A stretch of DNA of 10,561 nucleotides from Candidatus Hydrogenedentota bacterium (GTDB lineage Bacteria; Hydrogenedentota; Hydrogenedentia; Hydrogenedentales; SCBR16-9), in contig SKJD01000281.1 of assembly GCA_007116095.1 (NCBI GenBank), positions 1 through 10,561 on the forward strand, given 5' to 3'. The notes beneath the pieces were generated by a model. The model searched no databases and was not told where the DNA came from. It saw only the letters and a list, made by a program, of their open reading frames with translations. Positions within the stretch are counted from its first letter, which is position 1. Each line of letters opens with the position of its first letter. Position numbers and translations under genes: made by a program. Below, piece after piece: positions 1-5,860 of this stretch.

Positions 1-133
1 ACAAAAAGCCGGTAGATAAAACGCCAAGAAGATTTCGCCGGAGGGTCCCCGTCCGGAATGTGAGAAGCATCAGGTTGCATGACAGGATTGTACCGTGTTT
101 AATAACTTCAGTTGTAGTTCTGGTACTACGATC

Positions 134-178
134 GACCACGAAGCGGTCGTAGCATATAGCGCGGGGTAAGGCAGTAGG
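134..178 (+). repeat. Dispersed GC-rich repeat, copy A (truncated)
   Basis: It begins with a short hairpin (gaccacgaagcggtc) and continues into 'tagcgcggggtaaggc'. The same order of segments recurs at 307 and 623. This copy stops after about 45 bases, where the surroundings become AT-rich, so it looks like a truncated copy. No coding signal is visible. Confidence 0.75.
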
Positions 179-201
179 GTCAATTGCAACGAATTAATTC
201 A

Positions 202-243
202 CCCATTTTTTCTACCACGGAAAGCTCGGAAAACACGGACGAT
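202..243 (+). repeat. Short-unit repeat element, left copy of an inverted pair
   Basis: The element starts 'cccattttttctaccacgg' and then runs through roughly 9-base units ending in 'cggaaa' or 'cggac'. The reverse complement of 1494-1529 gives the same element with one 9-base unit fewer and three extra bases in the T-rich part. Similar 'accacgga' arrays occur widely between genes in several bacterial phyla. Their function is unknown. Confidence 0.75.
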
Positions 244-306
244 TATTTTGACTGCGGCCGCATTAGCCCCGTCTAAACGTTTCACGCCGTAGAACAGGTC
301 CCCCTC

Positions 307-455
307 GACCACGGAGTGGTCGTAGCTTGTAGCGCGGGGTAAGGCCGTAAGGCGATAGCCCGAAGGCCGCCACCCCGGGTATGGCCGTCCCCCCATCGAT
401 AGCTCCCTGGAGGGGCGCCAGCAGTAAAAAGGGACATTTTTTTACGCAAAGGAGG
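307..455 (+). repeat. Dispersed GC-rich repeat, copy B
   Basis: The head (gaccacggagtggtc, then 'tagcgcggggtaaggc') matches copy A. The middle is a 'cccgaaggc...ccccgggtat' segment, and the tail has a T run followed by 'acgcaaagg'. Copy C has the same head, middle and tail in the same order, so this is one modular repeat unit of about 150-190 bases. Short reading frames on either strand here are by-products of the repeat. Confidence 0.75.
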
Positions 456-622
456 ATCGGGTCAGGACATATGTGGTAACGACAATGCACTGGTTTCCTG
501 CCTGCTGGTGTAATGATTAAGTGCTTGTTAGTTGTGGCTTAATTACATAACTATAAATCAAGATTTTCAAGGGCGTGTTAAATCCCTTTGTTCGTTCATC
601 ACCCAGGGACATACAACCGCCC

Positions 623-805
623 GACCGCGGAGCGGTCACGGATGATTAGCCCGGGGTTGAGCCGGAGGAGCGAACCTTGGGTTCGCCCGAAGGCGATACC
701 CCGGGATCGGGTATCCCCTCCCAGGGCCGACCCTGAATGGGTCGCGAATGAGAACATTGGGCACAATTTTTTAACGCAAAGACGCAGAGGAGCAAAGACG
801 TAGAG
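623..805 (+). repeat. Dispersed GC-rich repeat, copy C, with 8-9 base tail array
   Basis: The head hairpin is gaccgcggagcggtc. It is followed by 'agcccggggttgagc', 'cccgaaggcgataccccggg', and a T run with 'aacgcaaag'. The tail at 774-805 is a degenerate tandem array: acgcaaag, acgcagagg, agcaaag, acgtagag. This is the longest and most complete of the three copies. Confidence 0.75.
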
Positions 806-837
806 CGGGGAATAGGTGGCGTCGTAAAGTCCATGTC

Positions 838-974
838 AACAAAAATTGCTCTGAAGGAGCTTTGCTAAATACAGCCCAGGGTTGGACTTGACCGCGAGGT
901 CAAGGCCTACCCTGGGTAAGCGATACCACCATCTCCGCTACGCTGAAAGCGTTGCCTAAAATTGTGATTTGTTG
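838..974. repeat. Hairpin-rich repeat module bounded by caaca/tgttg ends
   Basis: The module starts 'caacaaaaatt' and ends 'aattgtgatttgttg', an imperfect inverted end pair. Inside, 'agcccagggttg' and 'cctaccctgggt' flank the perfect hairpin cttgaccgcgaggtcaag. It resembles intergenic modules of the 'cccaggg...ccctggg' type that I recall from PVC-group genomes, which is recollection rather than a search result. Confidence 0.6.
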
Positions 975-983
975 TCTTTATTG

Positions 984-1064
984 ATTATCCGCGATCCCGC
1001 TGGGGTCGGTTTTCTTTGCAAGACCGGTTCCCGGGGTATTCATCCGTAACCCCTGCCGGGGTTA
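984..1064. repeat. Second hairpin-rich repeat module
   Basis: It contains 'gatcccgctggggtc', 'accggttcccggggta' and a perfect 7-bp-stem hairpin at 1047-1064 (taacccc, loop tgcc, ggggtta). The GC-rich hairpins are separated by AT-rich spacers. No promoter or gene stands out. The following stretch (1065-1199) shows nothing recognisable. Confidence 0.5.
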
Positions 1065-1199
1065 GTCGTAGTGTTGTGCAAAGTAGATAGTCAACCGCAA
1101 CAGCAATGCCGAATCCCGTGGCTATTTGAAGAAACATGTTGCCACTGAATGAATGGTGTTTGTCCAAAATTCCTGAAAAATCGACCTAATAAACAGCCC

Positions 1200-1469
1200 C
1201 CTGCGCAGGTATGACGACTGGCGAGTCGCTTTACGACGGGCGTGCTGGCAAGCCGGGTGATTGTGCCGGACCACCTTCGTGCGGCTGCACGAAGTGCGCA
1301 CTGAAGTGCGCTACTCCACATAAGAATGACGGGGGTAGTGCGATGCGACGAACGTGCTGGCAAGCCGGATGATTGTGCCAGACCACCTTCGTGCGGCTGC
1401 ACGAAGCGCGCACTAAAGAGCGCTACTCCACATGGCTACGCAGCCCCCCAATCGTCATGCCTGCGCAGG
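1200..1469. mobile_element. REPIN/MITE-like element with 22-bp terminal inverted repeats
   Basis: Positions 1200-1221 and the reverse complement of 1448-1469 agree at 20 of 22 bases, sharing the core cctgcgcagg and atgacga. The right end is embedded in a perfect 8-bp-stem hairpin (atgcctgc, loop gcag, gcaggcat). The 'ctgcgcaggcatgacg' core resembles the REP-type palindromes scattered through many Gram-negative genomes. The interior has no transposase and is mostly two direct repeats, so any movement would need an enzyme encoded elsewhere. No clear target-site duplication is visible. Confidence 0.65.
1233..1433 (+). repeat. Two direct repeats of about 89 bp, 112-bp period
   Basis: The copies are 1233-1321 and 1345-1433, about 8 differences in 89 bases. 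Each carries the perfect hairpin cttcgtgc / gcacgaag around ggct. The first copy also has gcgcact / agtgcgc; in the second copy that stem is partly broken. Both copies end in 'gcgctactccacat'. The pair lies entirely inside the terminal inverted repeats of the 1200-1469 element. Confidence 0.85.
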
Positions 1470-1493
1470 CAGGCATCCAGAGAAACATGCCAC

Positions 1494-1529
1494 ATCGTCC
1501 GTGCTTTCCGTGGTAGAAAAACAAATGGG
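1494..1529 (-). repeat. Short-unit repeat element, right copy of an inverted pair
   Basis: Read on the minus strand this is 'cccatttgtttttctacc' followed by 'acggaaagcacggacgat', matching 202-243 with one 9-base unit missing. Its T-rich start overlaps the T tract of the putative ruvX terminator. Confidence 0.75.
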
Positions 1530-1561
1530 CGAACACCATTAGATGAACACGCGGTTCGCCC
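1517..1561 (-). terminator. Putative intrinsic terminator of ruvX
   Basis: On the minus strand, immediately after the ruvX stop codon, gggcgaac (1554-1561) pairs perfectly with gttcgccc (1527-1534) across a 19-base loop. It is followed by 'atttgttttt'. Position and T tract fit an intrinsic terminator, although the loop is long. The stem also resembles a dispersed 'ggggcgaac...gttcgccc' repeat, so a repeat may have been recruited as a terminator. Confidence 0.55.
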
Positions 1562-1996
1562 CTACCCCCCGCCCCGCTTCTGCCCCTGTAAATAGGCCTC
1601 CAGGATATGCGTGGCGGCGATTTTATCCACGACATTTTTGCGTTTGTTCCGGCGCATGTTGGCGTCGATCAGCATGCGTTCCGCTCCCGCCGTGCTGTAG
1701 CGTTCGTCCTGGCGGTAAACTGGAACACTGATACGCGGTTCCAGGGCCTCGATAAAACGCTCGATCTTCTCCGCCTGGGGTCCCGGCTTGCCTTCACGGT
1801 CCAGCGGGATGCCGACAACCAACAGCACCGGCTCCAGCTCCCGGGTCAGTGCGGCAACCCGGTCCAGGGCCGCCTCCAGGGATTTTTCCTTCACCACGCA
1901 ATGGGGCGAGGCGATAATTTGCATGGGATCAGTGACGGCGACGCCGGTGCGGACCTCGCCGACGTCCAGCGCCATAATGCGCCCGGGCATAGTCAT
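1562..1996 (-). CDS. ruvX: Putative pre-16S rRNA nuclease / Holliday junction resolvase-like protein RuvX (YqgF)
   Basis: This 144-residue protein has an RNase H-like fold. Members of the family act in the cytoplasm on the 5' end of pre-16S rRNA and were first described as Holliday-junction resolvase homologues. Visible motifs in order are ALDVGEVRTGVAVTD (residues 9-23, catalytic Asp11), LLVVGIPLDREGKPGPQAEK (58-77), DERYST (97-102, with Glu98) and VDKIAATHILEAYL (123-136, catalytic Asp124). Length and motif spacing are normal for the family. The frame stays open up to 2071, but that longer start would put the terminator hairpin at 2017-2042 inside the gene. ATG 1996 lies 10 bases downstream of GGAGAG (2007-2012) and ATG 1990 is the alternative. 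No separate promoter is obvious, so expression may depend on read-through or on a weak promoter near 2000-2080. Confidence 0.93.
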   Translation of the reverse strand: MTMPGRIMALDVGEVRTGVAVTDPMQIIASPHCVVKEKSLEAALDRVAALTRELEPVLLVVGIPLDREGKPGPQAEKIERFIEALEPRISVPVYRQDERYSTAGAERMLIDANMRRNKRKNVVDKIAATHILEAYLQGQKRGGG

Positions 1997-2012
1997 GGTT
2001 TGGGTACTCTCC

Positions 2013-2042
2013 AAAAGACCGACACCGGAGAGGGTGTCGGTC
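2013..2042 (-). terminator. Intrinsic terminator between the exported hydrolase gene and ruvX
   Basis: A perfect 10-bp stem (gaccgacacc / ggtgtcggtc, 2017-2042) with a 6-base loop is followed on the minus strand by TTTT (2013-2016). It lies 45 bases past the stop codon of the upstream gene. The T tract is short, so termination may be partial and allow some read-through into ruvX. Confidence 0.75.
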
Positions 2043-2087
2043 GGGTTGGGTGCGGACAGATGCTGCAACACAATGGGTCTTGTGGCC

Positions 2088-4679
2088 TCAGCGGCGTTGG
2101 GCGGTCATTTGCAGCTCGTAGACCGGTTGTTCCAGGCGGATGAGCATCGGGTCGAGCGAGTCCAGTTTCATCGGGAATTTCACGTCCCGGCCCCGGATCA
2201 GGTCGCGTCCGCTGTGCAGGTTGCCGGCCAGATGCGAAACGACCGGGTCCTTGCGGACATTGAGGACGTAGAGGTAACTCTCGCCTTCATGGTGTACCAG
2301 GCGCGTCTTGACCCCTTCCAGCGGGTAGCCGTGGGCATTGGTGGGCCGGGCGATGACCGGTAGCGCGCCCAGTATAATCGCCGCATCCATGGCGTGCAGA
2401 TACTCGGTGGACTGGTTGGTGCCCCGGACCAGCACGGTCTTGCCGCTGCTCGGCAGGACTTCCGTGCGCGATTGCCCGTGGGGCGTGTACGGAATCGGGG
2501 TCCCGGCCCGGCAAATGGCGCCGCCGTCCAGGATATACTGGTGAATTTTGTCGAAAGTCTCATTTTCCAGGGCGGGGGTTTCCGGCAGGATAAGTATCTT
2601 GATGTCGTCCAGGACCCCTTCCTGAATCTGCGACTCGGTGAGAAAGCGCACGGTGTAGCCTGCGAAACTACTGCCTTCGAAGGCGTTCCAGGCGGAGCTG
2701 AGGTGCTGCAAGCCATCGTCGAAAATCTTGGAGGAACCGCTGAAGAGAATACCGACATCGGTCGGCGCATTGTGAAAGGCCCCCACGATGGGGGCCAGGC
2801 GGTTGATGTCGTAGTTAGCCACGGCGAGGGCTTCGAGGGTTTCCGGCTGCCGCCATACTTCGCTCTTCGCGTCTATCGCCATGGCGTTCAGGCCGGCGAT
2901 GGCGCCTTCCCAGACCAGGCTGTTCACGAAACGATAGGCCTGTTCGGAATCCATCACCGCCGTGTCCTGAATTTCGGCGTTCAGGTCCACCATCATGCTC
3001 TGCGGATTGAAGGACTGTTGCAGGGCATAGTGAATGCTGGCGCCCGGGAAGTCATAGGCGTAGACTCCGGACCGCGGACGCGACTGTGTGGCCAGGCTAT
3101 TGATGGGCATGCGCCGGGACAAGGTCTCCCGGTCCAGGTTAAAGCGCGTTTCGCCCAGTTCAAAGGCGGTTGCGCTTTGCGGCAGCACATAGTGAATCCG
3201 AGGGGCATGGCTGCGGGACTGTTCCAGCAAGTCGCCGACATGCGATTCTATGAAGCGCCGGTGGAACTGCTGCCAGTCATACTGATAGGCGCGTCGGTTC
3301 TGGTAACCGTGATCCGGGTGATCGCCCCAGATCGTGATCTCGTCGTGGGATGCCAAGTGGCCGCGCCAGTTCGCGTTGAGCTCCATGCGATCGGGATAGC
3401 GGCTGCGAATATGCTCAATGAACAACTGCCTAATCCGCTCGGTGTCGAATTTATACCGGGCTTCATCCAGCAGCGAGGCCGCAATCACCTGCGGCGACTG
3501 GCCGAGCACGGGCAGCACCTGTGACAGGTGGTCTTTGAACAGGGCCTGGTATACCGGGTGGGCGTGGTTGAGGAAGCCTTCGGTAATGAGGTCCGGCCAA
3601 CGATCAAGCATCCAACCTTCCGGAATGCGGGAATCCAATTGGGGAATGACCGCCAGATTCAAGGATTCCGCAGTGCGGAGGTAGTCCTGAATCGCCTGCT
3701 GCACGGGGCGTGGCGCGTTCGGCCCAGCCATGCTGCGCCCCGGTGGGATTTCCGGGACCGCCAACTGCAACCCAAAACGTTTCAGGCGCTTCAGGGTCTC
3801 GACTTCGTCCAGCGCATGGCGGGCTCCGAGCAGAAATATGGGCGTCTGCCCGAGCATCAGTTCATTCGCTTCCACCCGCGCCTGGCTGACATCCACATCC
3901 GAGCGCGCCTGCAAGCGCTCCGGACTCAGGCTGCTGAAAACATACTCGGCGTTGATGGAATTGGCGGTATGGGTCAGTCGGTTCAGCAGCGGGTAGGCTT
4001 CGCGCCAGACCTGCTGGTCCACCAAGGTGCGCGCAAGGGGGACAAATTCCTCGATCAGGGCCAGCTTGATCTGGAAGTAGGGGTAGGCGCCGGAGCTATC
4101 TCGGGAACTATCCAGTTGGTTGGCTATGGCGGTGTGGAGGGTTTCCAGTTCGTTTAGCTTCCGCTGCATCTCCGCCCTGGACACCTTCACAAAGGGCAGC
4201 GTATACCGGGCGGCGGCGTCCAGGGTGGTGTAATTCACCCGAAACGAGGCCGTATAACGCGCCGGCTCCAGCCCGGATGCATCCCATTGAATAACACATT
4301 CGTTGTCGCCGGGGTATAGGTCCATCCGCAGATGGCCCTCGGCCTGGGTGTTCCCCGCCGCATCCCGGATGGTCATGAAGATGTAGACGTCCCGGAACCG
4401 GATGTCACTGTCAATGTGCAAGACAAAGCGCAGTAGGTTGCCATCCTCGGGCAGATGATTCCCGGCGGCTTTCACCTGCACCTGCTTGGCGTCTTGCGCA
4501 TAGCCGGCGTCGAACCAGACTTCCTCGGAAAAGGAGCCAGCCGGGGAATGCGTGGGCCCCGGTATGGGTGGTGATGCATTCAGGGGGGTGTGCCCGAGCA
4601 GCAACCAGCCGCAAAACAGCAGCCAGGTTGCCATACTAAGGTGGGAAAGACGGTTCCTGGACAGGCCATACCTAGTCAT
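2088..4679 (-). CDS. Exported GH42-like (beta-galactosidase clan) glycoside hydrolase-related protein
   Basis: This is an 863-residue protein. ATG 4679 follows GAGAG by about 7 bases; the frame opens further only through a TTG at 4712. A signal peptide spans residues 1-36 (hydrophobic 16-35, LNAS cleavage area). Residues 45-165 look like a beta-sandwich, 165-245 is helical, and 275-610 suggest a TIM barrel with LLDEARY (403-409) followed by an ERIRQLFIEHIRSRYPD helix, the order seen in GH42 enzymes. Residues 640-725 (DVGILFSGSS, then IKILILPETPALE and YILDGGAICRAG) resemble the beta-galactosidase trimerisation domain, and the C-terminus is beta-rich. The usual GH42 acid/base Asn-Glu is Asp-Glu (405-406) here; Glu569 in VDLNAEIQ is a possible nucleophile. 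The likely site is the periplasm or outside the cell, on polysaccharide. The substrate cannot be read from the sequence, and it may be a non-catalytic relative. Confidence 0.85.
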   Translation of the reverse strand: MTRYGLSRNRLSHLSMATWLLFCGWLLLGHTPLNASPPIPGPTHSPAGSFSEEVWFDAGYAQDAKQVQVKAAGNHLPEDGNLLRFVLHIDSDIRFRDVYIFMTIRDAAGNTQAEGHLRMDLYPGDNECVIQWDASGLEPARYTASFRVNYTTLDAAARYTLPFVKVSRAEMQRKLNELETLHTAIANQLDSSRDSSGAYPYFQIKLALIEEFVPLARTLVDQQVWREAYPLLNRLTHTANSINAEYVFSSLSPERLQARSDVDVSQARVEANELMLGQTPIFLLGARHALDEVETLKRLKRFGLQLAVPEIPPGRSMAGPNAPRPVQQAIQDYLRTAESLNLAVIPQLDSRIPEGWMLDRWPDLITEGFLNHAHPVYQALFKDHLSQVLPVLGQSPQVIAASLLDEARYKFDTERIRQLFIEHIRSRYPDRMELNANWRGHLASHDEITIWGDHPDHGYQNRRAYQYDWQQFHRRFIESHVGDLLEQSRSHAPRIHYVLPQSATAFELGETRFNLDRETLSRRMPINSLATQSRPRSGVYAYDFPGASIHYALQQSFNPQSMMVDLNAEIQDTAVMDSEQAYRFVNSLVWEGAIAGLNAMAIDAKSEVWRQPETLEALAVANYDINRLAPIVGAFHNAPTDVGILFSGSSKIFDDGLQHLSSAWNAFEGSSFAGYTVRFLTESQIQEGVLDDIKILILPETPALENETFDKIHQYILDGGAICRAGTPIPYTPHGQSRTEVLPSSGKTVLVRGTNQSTEYLHAMDAAIILGALPVIARPTNAHGYPLEGVKTRLVHHEGESYLYVLNVRKDPVVSHLAGNLHSGRDLIRGRDVKFPMKLDSLDPMLIRLEQPVYELQMTAQRR

Positions 4680-4782
4680 GTTGTTCTCTCTTGATCTGTG
4701 CTTCGTATCCAATGATTTTCAACATAATAACGTGCTGCAGCGTGACCGCCTTTAACGATACCGGCCACGAATGGGTGTTACG

Positions 4783-4810
4783 ATTATACGGGACACTTAC
4801 GTATTGTATA
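4783..4810 (-). promoter_or_regulatory. Candidate sigma-70 promoter for the exported hydrolase gene
   Basis: On the minus strand a TATACA -35 box (4805-4810, 4 of 6 consensus bases) stands 16 bases before a perfect TATAAT -10 box (4783-4788). Transcription would start near 4776 and leave a leader of about 97 bases before ATG 4679. Confidence 0.55.
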
Positions 4811-4817
4811 CCGTTGC

Positions 4818-4834
4818 GGCGGCTGCATGCCGCC
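4818..4834. other. GC-rich hairpin upstream of the minus-strand promoter
   Basis: A perfect 6-bp stem (ggcggc / gccgcc) encloses tgcat, immediately upstream of the -35 box at 4805-4810. It could be an operator or a remnant of a repeat. The stretch that follows (4840-5060) shows no convincing gene. Confidence 0.35.
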
Positions 4835-5128
4835 ATAATCCCAACGCGTTACATCGTACCCCAGAACTTGTCCCGTATTAAACCCCAAAACGGCTTTCTG
4901 GAGCGCCCGCCGGGGAAATCTCGTGGTCCAGGCGCGGATCAGGGCTAGATTCAGGGCGATTCTGTGCGGGAAACGCATTGCAAGCAGCGCCCGCAATACC
5001 CCCAAAAAGACACACAAACCCCGCCGAATTGCCAAGCGAAACGGCCTTTTTTGAAACATTGTTGACAGTCCGGGGTATTAACCAGTAGGGCATGTATCAT
5101 ATGCGGGCCGGGGCTACCATGCTTCGAT

Positions 5129-5140
5129 ATAACCGGTTAT
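5129..5140. promoter_or_regulatory. Perfect 12-bp palindrome ataaccggttat, possible operator
   Basis: This perfect palindrome sits in the divergent intergenic region about 90 bases before the plus-strand -10 box at 5228. Such short symmetric sites are typical for dimeric regulators, but the regulator is unknown and chance occurrence is possible. Confidence 0.3.
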
Positions 5141-5203
5141 GCGTCAATCCGGGCCACACAGCTATCCCAAGTGGTATCTCAAGGCGAAAAAATTTGAATG
5201 ATT

Positions 5204-5233
5204 CGGAAACTTTTCCGTTTTGCCCTGTATAAT
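5204..5233 (+). promoter_or_regulatory. Candidate promoter with inverted repeat over the -35 position
   Basis: A perfect TATAAT (5228-5233) lies about 110 bases before the OmpH-like gene. There is no good -35 hexamer at the correct distance. Instead the perfect inverted repeat CGGAAA-CT-TTTCCG (5204-5217) covers that position. This layout suits a regulator-dependent promoter, with an activator or repressor bound at the inverted repeat; the control is inferred. Confidence 0.45.
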
Positions 5234-5281
5234 AGAGTGAGTAGGCCGCTTACAAGATGCGGTATTGATATTTGGAGTTTC

Positions 5282-5295
5282 GGGGTTATTACCCC
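5282..5295 (+). other. Small leader hairpin
   Basis: GGGGT-TATT-ACCCC forms a 5-bp stem in the putative leader of the OmpH-like gene and is followed by AAAA. It may affect transcript stability. It lacks a T tract, so it is not an obvious terminator. Confidence 0.3.
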
Positions 5296-5344
5296 AAAAT
5301 ATATGAAAAGTGATGGGTATACAATGAGAAATGGCAGGTGGGCC

Positions 5345-5761
5345 ATGAATACTATTTGGATACGGACAATCTGTTTCTGCGTCGTTTTGCTGTTGGGACT
5401 TTCCGGTTTGGCGCTGGCGAGCTATTCCATTCCGCAGGAAAGCATAGACGAACAACGTATTTTTTACGGTTCCGCCTTGAATTTCGCCCAACCGGCAAGT
5501 GTGGATTACCAGAAAGTCGTGCGCTCCACGCCGGAGTACAACGAGATTCGGGACAAGCGGATCGAGAACGGAACAGCACGCTATTGGATTCTCATGAGCG
5601 AAGCCAGCAACCATGCCGTGCAATTAATCTCCTCGGTGGGGAAAGAATCAGACTACGACATCATCGTGGCAAACGGCTACCTGGAAGGCCTCGAAGAGCC
5701 CATAGAAACAGTTGATGTGACAGAGCTCGTGCTCAAAAAGCTGGAAGAACGGCAGAAGTAA
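5345..5761 (+). CDS. Small exported OmpH/Skp-like protein
   Basis: This 138-residue protein has a signal peptide at residues 1-25 (IRTICFCVVLLLGLSGLALA, cleavage before SYS). Residues 53-65 (VDYQKVVRSTPEY) and 103-135 (DYDIIVANGYLEGLEEP, then VDVTELVLKKLEE) match the start and end pattern of OmpH/Skp periplasmic chaperones, in which a 'vDmqkvl..s..y' strand opens the fold and 'yDlVl....vDiTdeVlkaL' closes it. The long coiled-coil arms of Skp are missing, which explains the short length. I chose ATG 5345 because it precedes the signal peptide directly and follows AGGTGG; the frame extends to ATG 5198, but that start lies upstream of the -10 box at 5228. It may assist outer-membrane protein assembly for the downstream secretins. 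The family assignment is my motif reading and is not certain. Confidence 0.75.
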   Translation: MNTIWIRTICFCVVLLLGLSGLALASYSIPQESIDEQRIFYGSALNFAQPASVDYQKVVRSTPEYNEIRDKRIENGTARYWILMSEASNHAVQLISSVGKESDYDIIVANGYLEGLEEPIETVDVTELVLKKLEERQK

Positions 5762-5789
5762 GACAAAGGTCGCCAATTTATGCTATAAT
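5760..5789 (+). promoter_or_regulatory. Extended -10 promoter for the TPR-lipoprotein/secretin operon
   Basis: TATAAT (5784-5789) is preceded by TG plus one base, which is an extended -10 element. An AAGACA -35 box (5760-5765, 4 of 6) lies 18 bases upstream and overlaps the last base of the preceding stop codon. Transcription would start near 5796, which makes ATG 5801 an improbable translation start and favours 5861 or later. Confidence 0.6.
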
Positions 5790-5860
5790 GTGCGGTTAAG
5801 ATGCCATTGTGCAGATTTTTGTGTCAAAAAGCGCGACTTTTAACCGGAACTATAGTGACA

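Noticed and set aside
3..140. Open plus-strand frame from the left edge, possible 3' end of an upstream gene
   Set aside because: Only about 46 codons, very Arg/Val-rich, with no recognisable family, and it ends inside repeat copy A.
1200..1469. CRISPR array or tRNA in the repeat block
   Set aside because: There are only two long repeats with a 23-base gap and no regular short repeats, and no cloverleaf with a CCA end or T-loop motif was seen.
199..1635. Several 60-100 codon frames in the left block
   Set aside because: They translate repeat modules (for example the recurring PACAGMT-like phrase), lack ribosome sites and change with each repeat copy.
2394..4157. Long plus-strand reading frames (376 and 209 codons) opposite the exported hydrolase gene
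   Set aside because: They are antisense shadows of a GC-rich gene. They show no domain pattern or signal peptide, while the minus frame has clear domains and a signal sequence.
4784..5059. A 91-codon minus-strand frame in the divergent intergenic region
   Set aside because: The composition is Arg- and Leu-rich without a recognisable domain, there is no good ribosome site, and it runs over the promoter at 4783-4810.
5062..5100. TTGACA at 5062-5067 as a promoter with TATCAT at 5095
   Set aside because: The spacing is 27 bases, too long for a sigma-70 promoter, and no -10-like hexamer lies 16-18 bases downstream.
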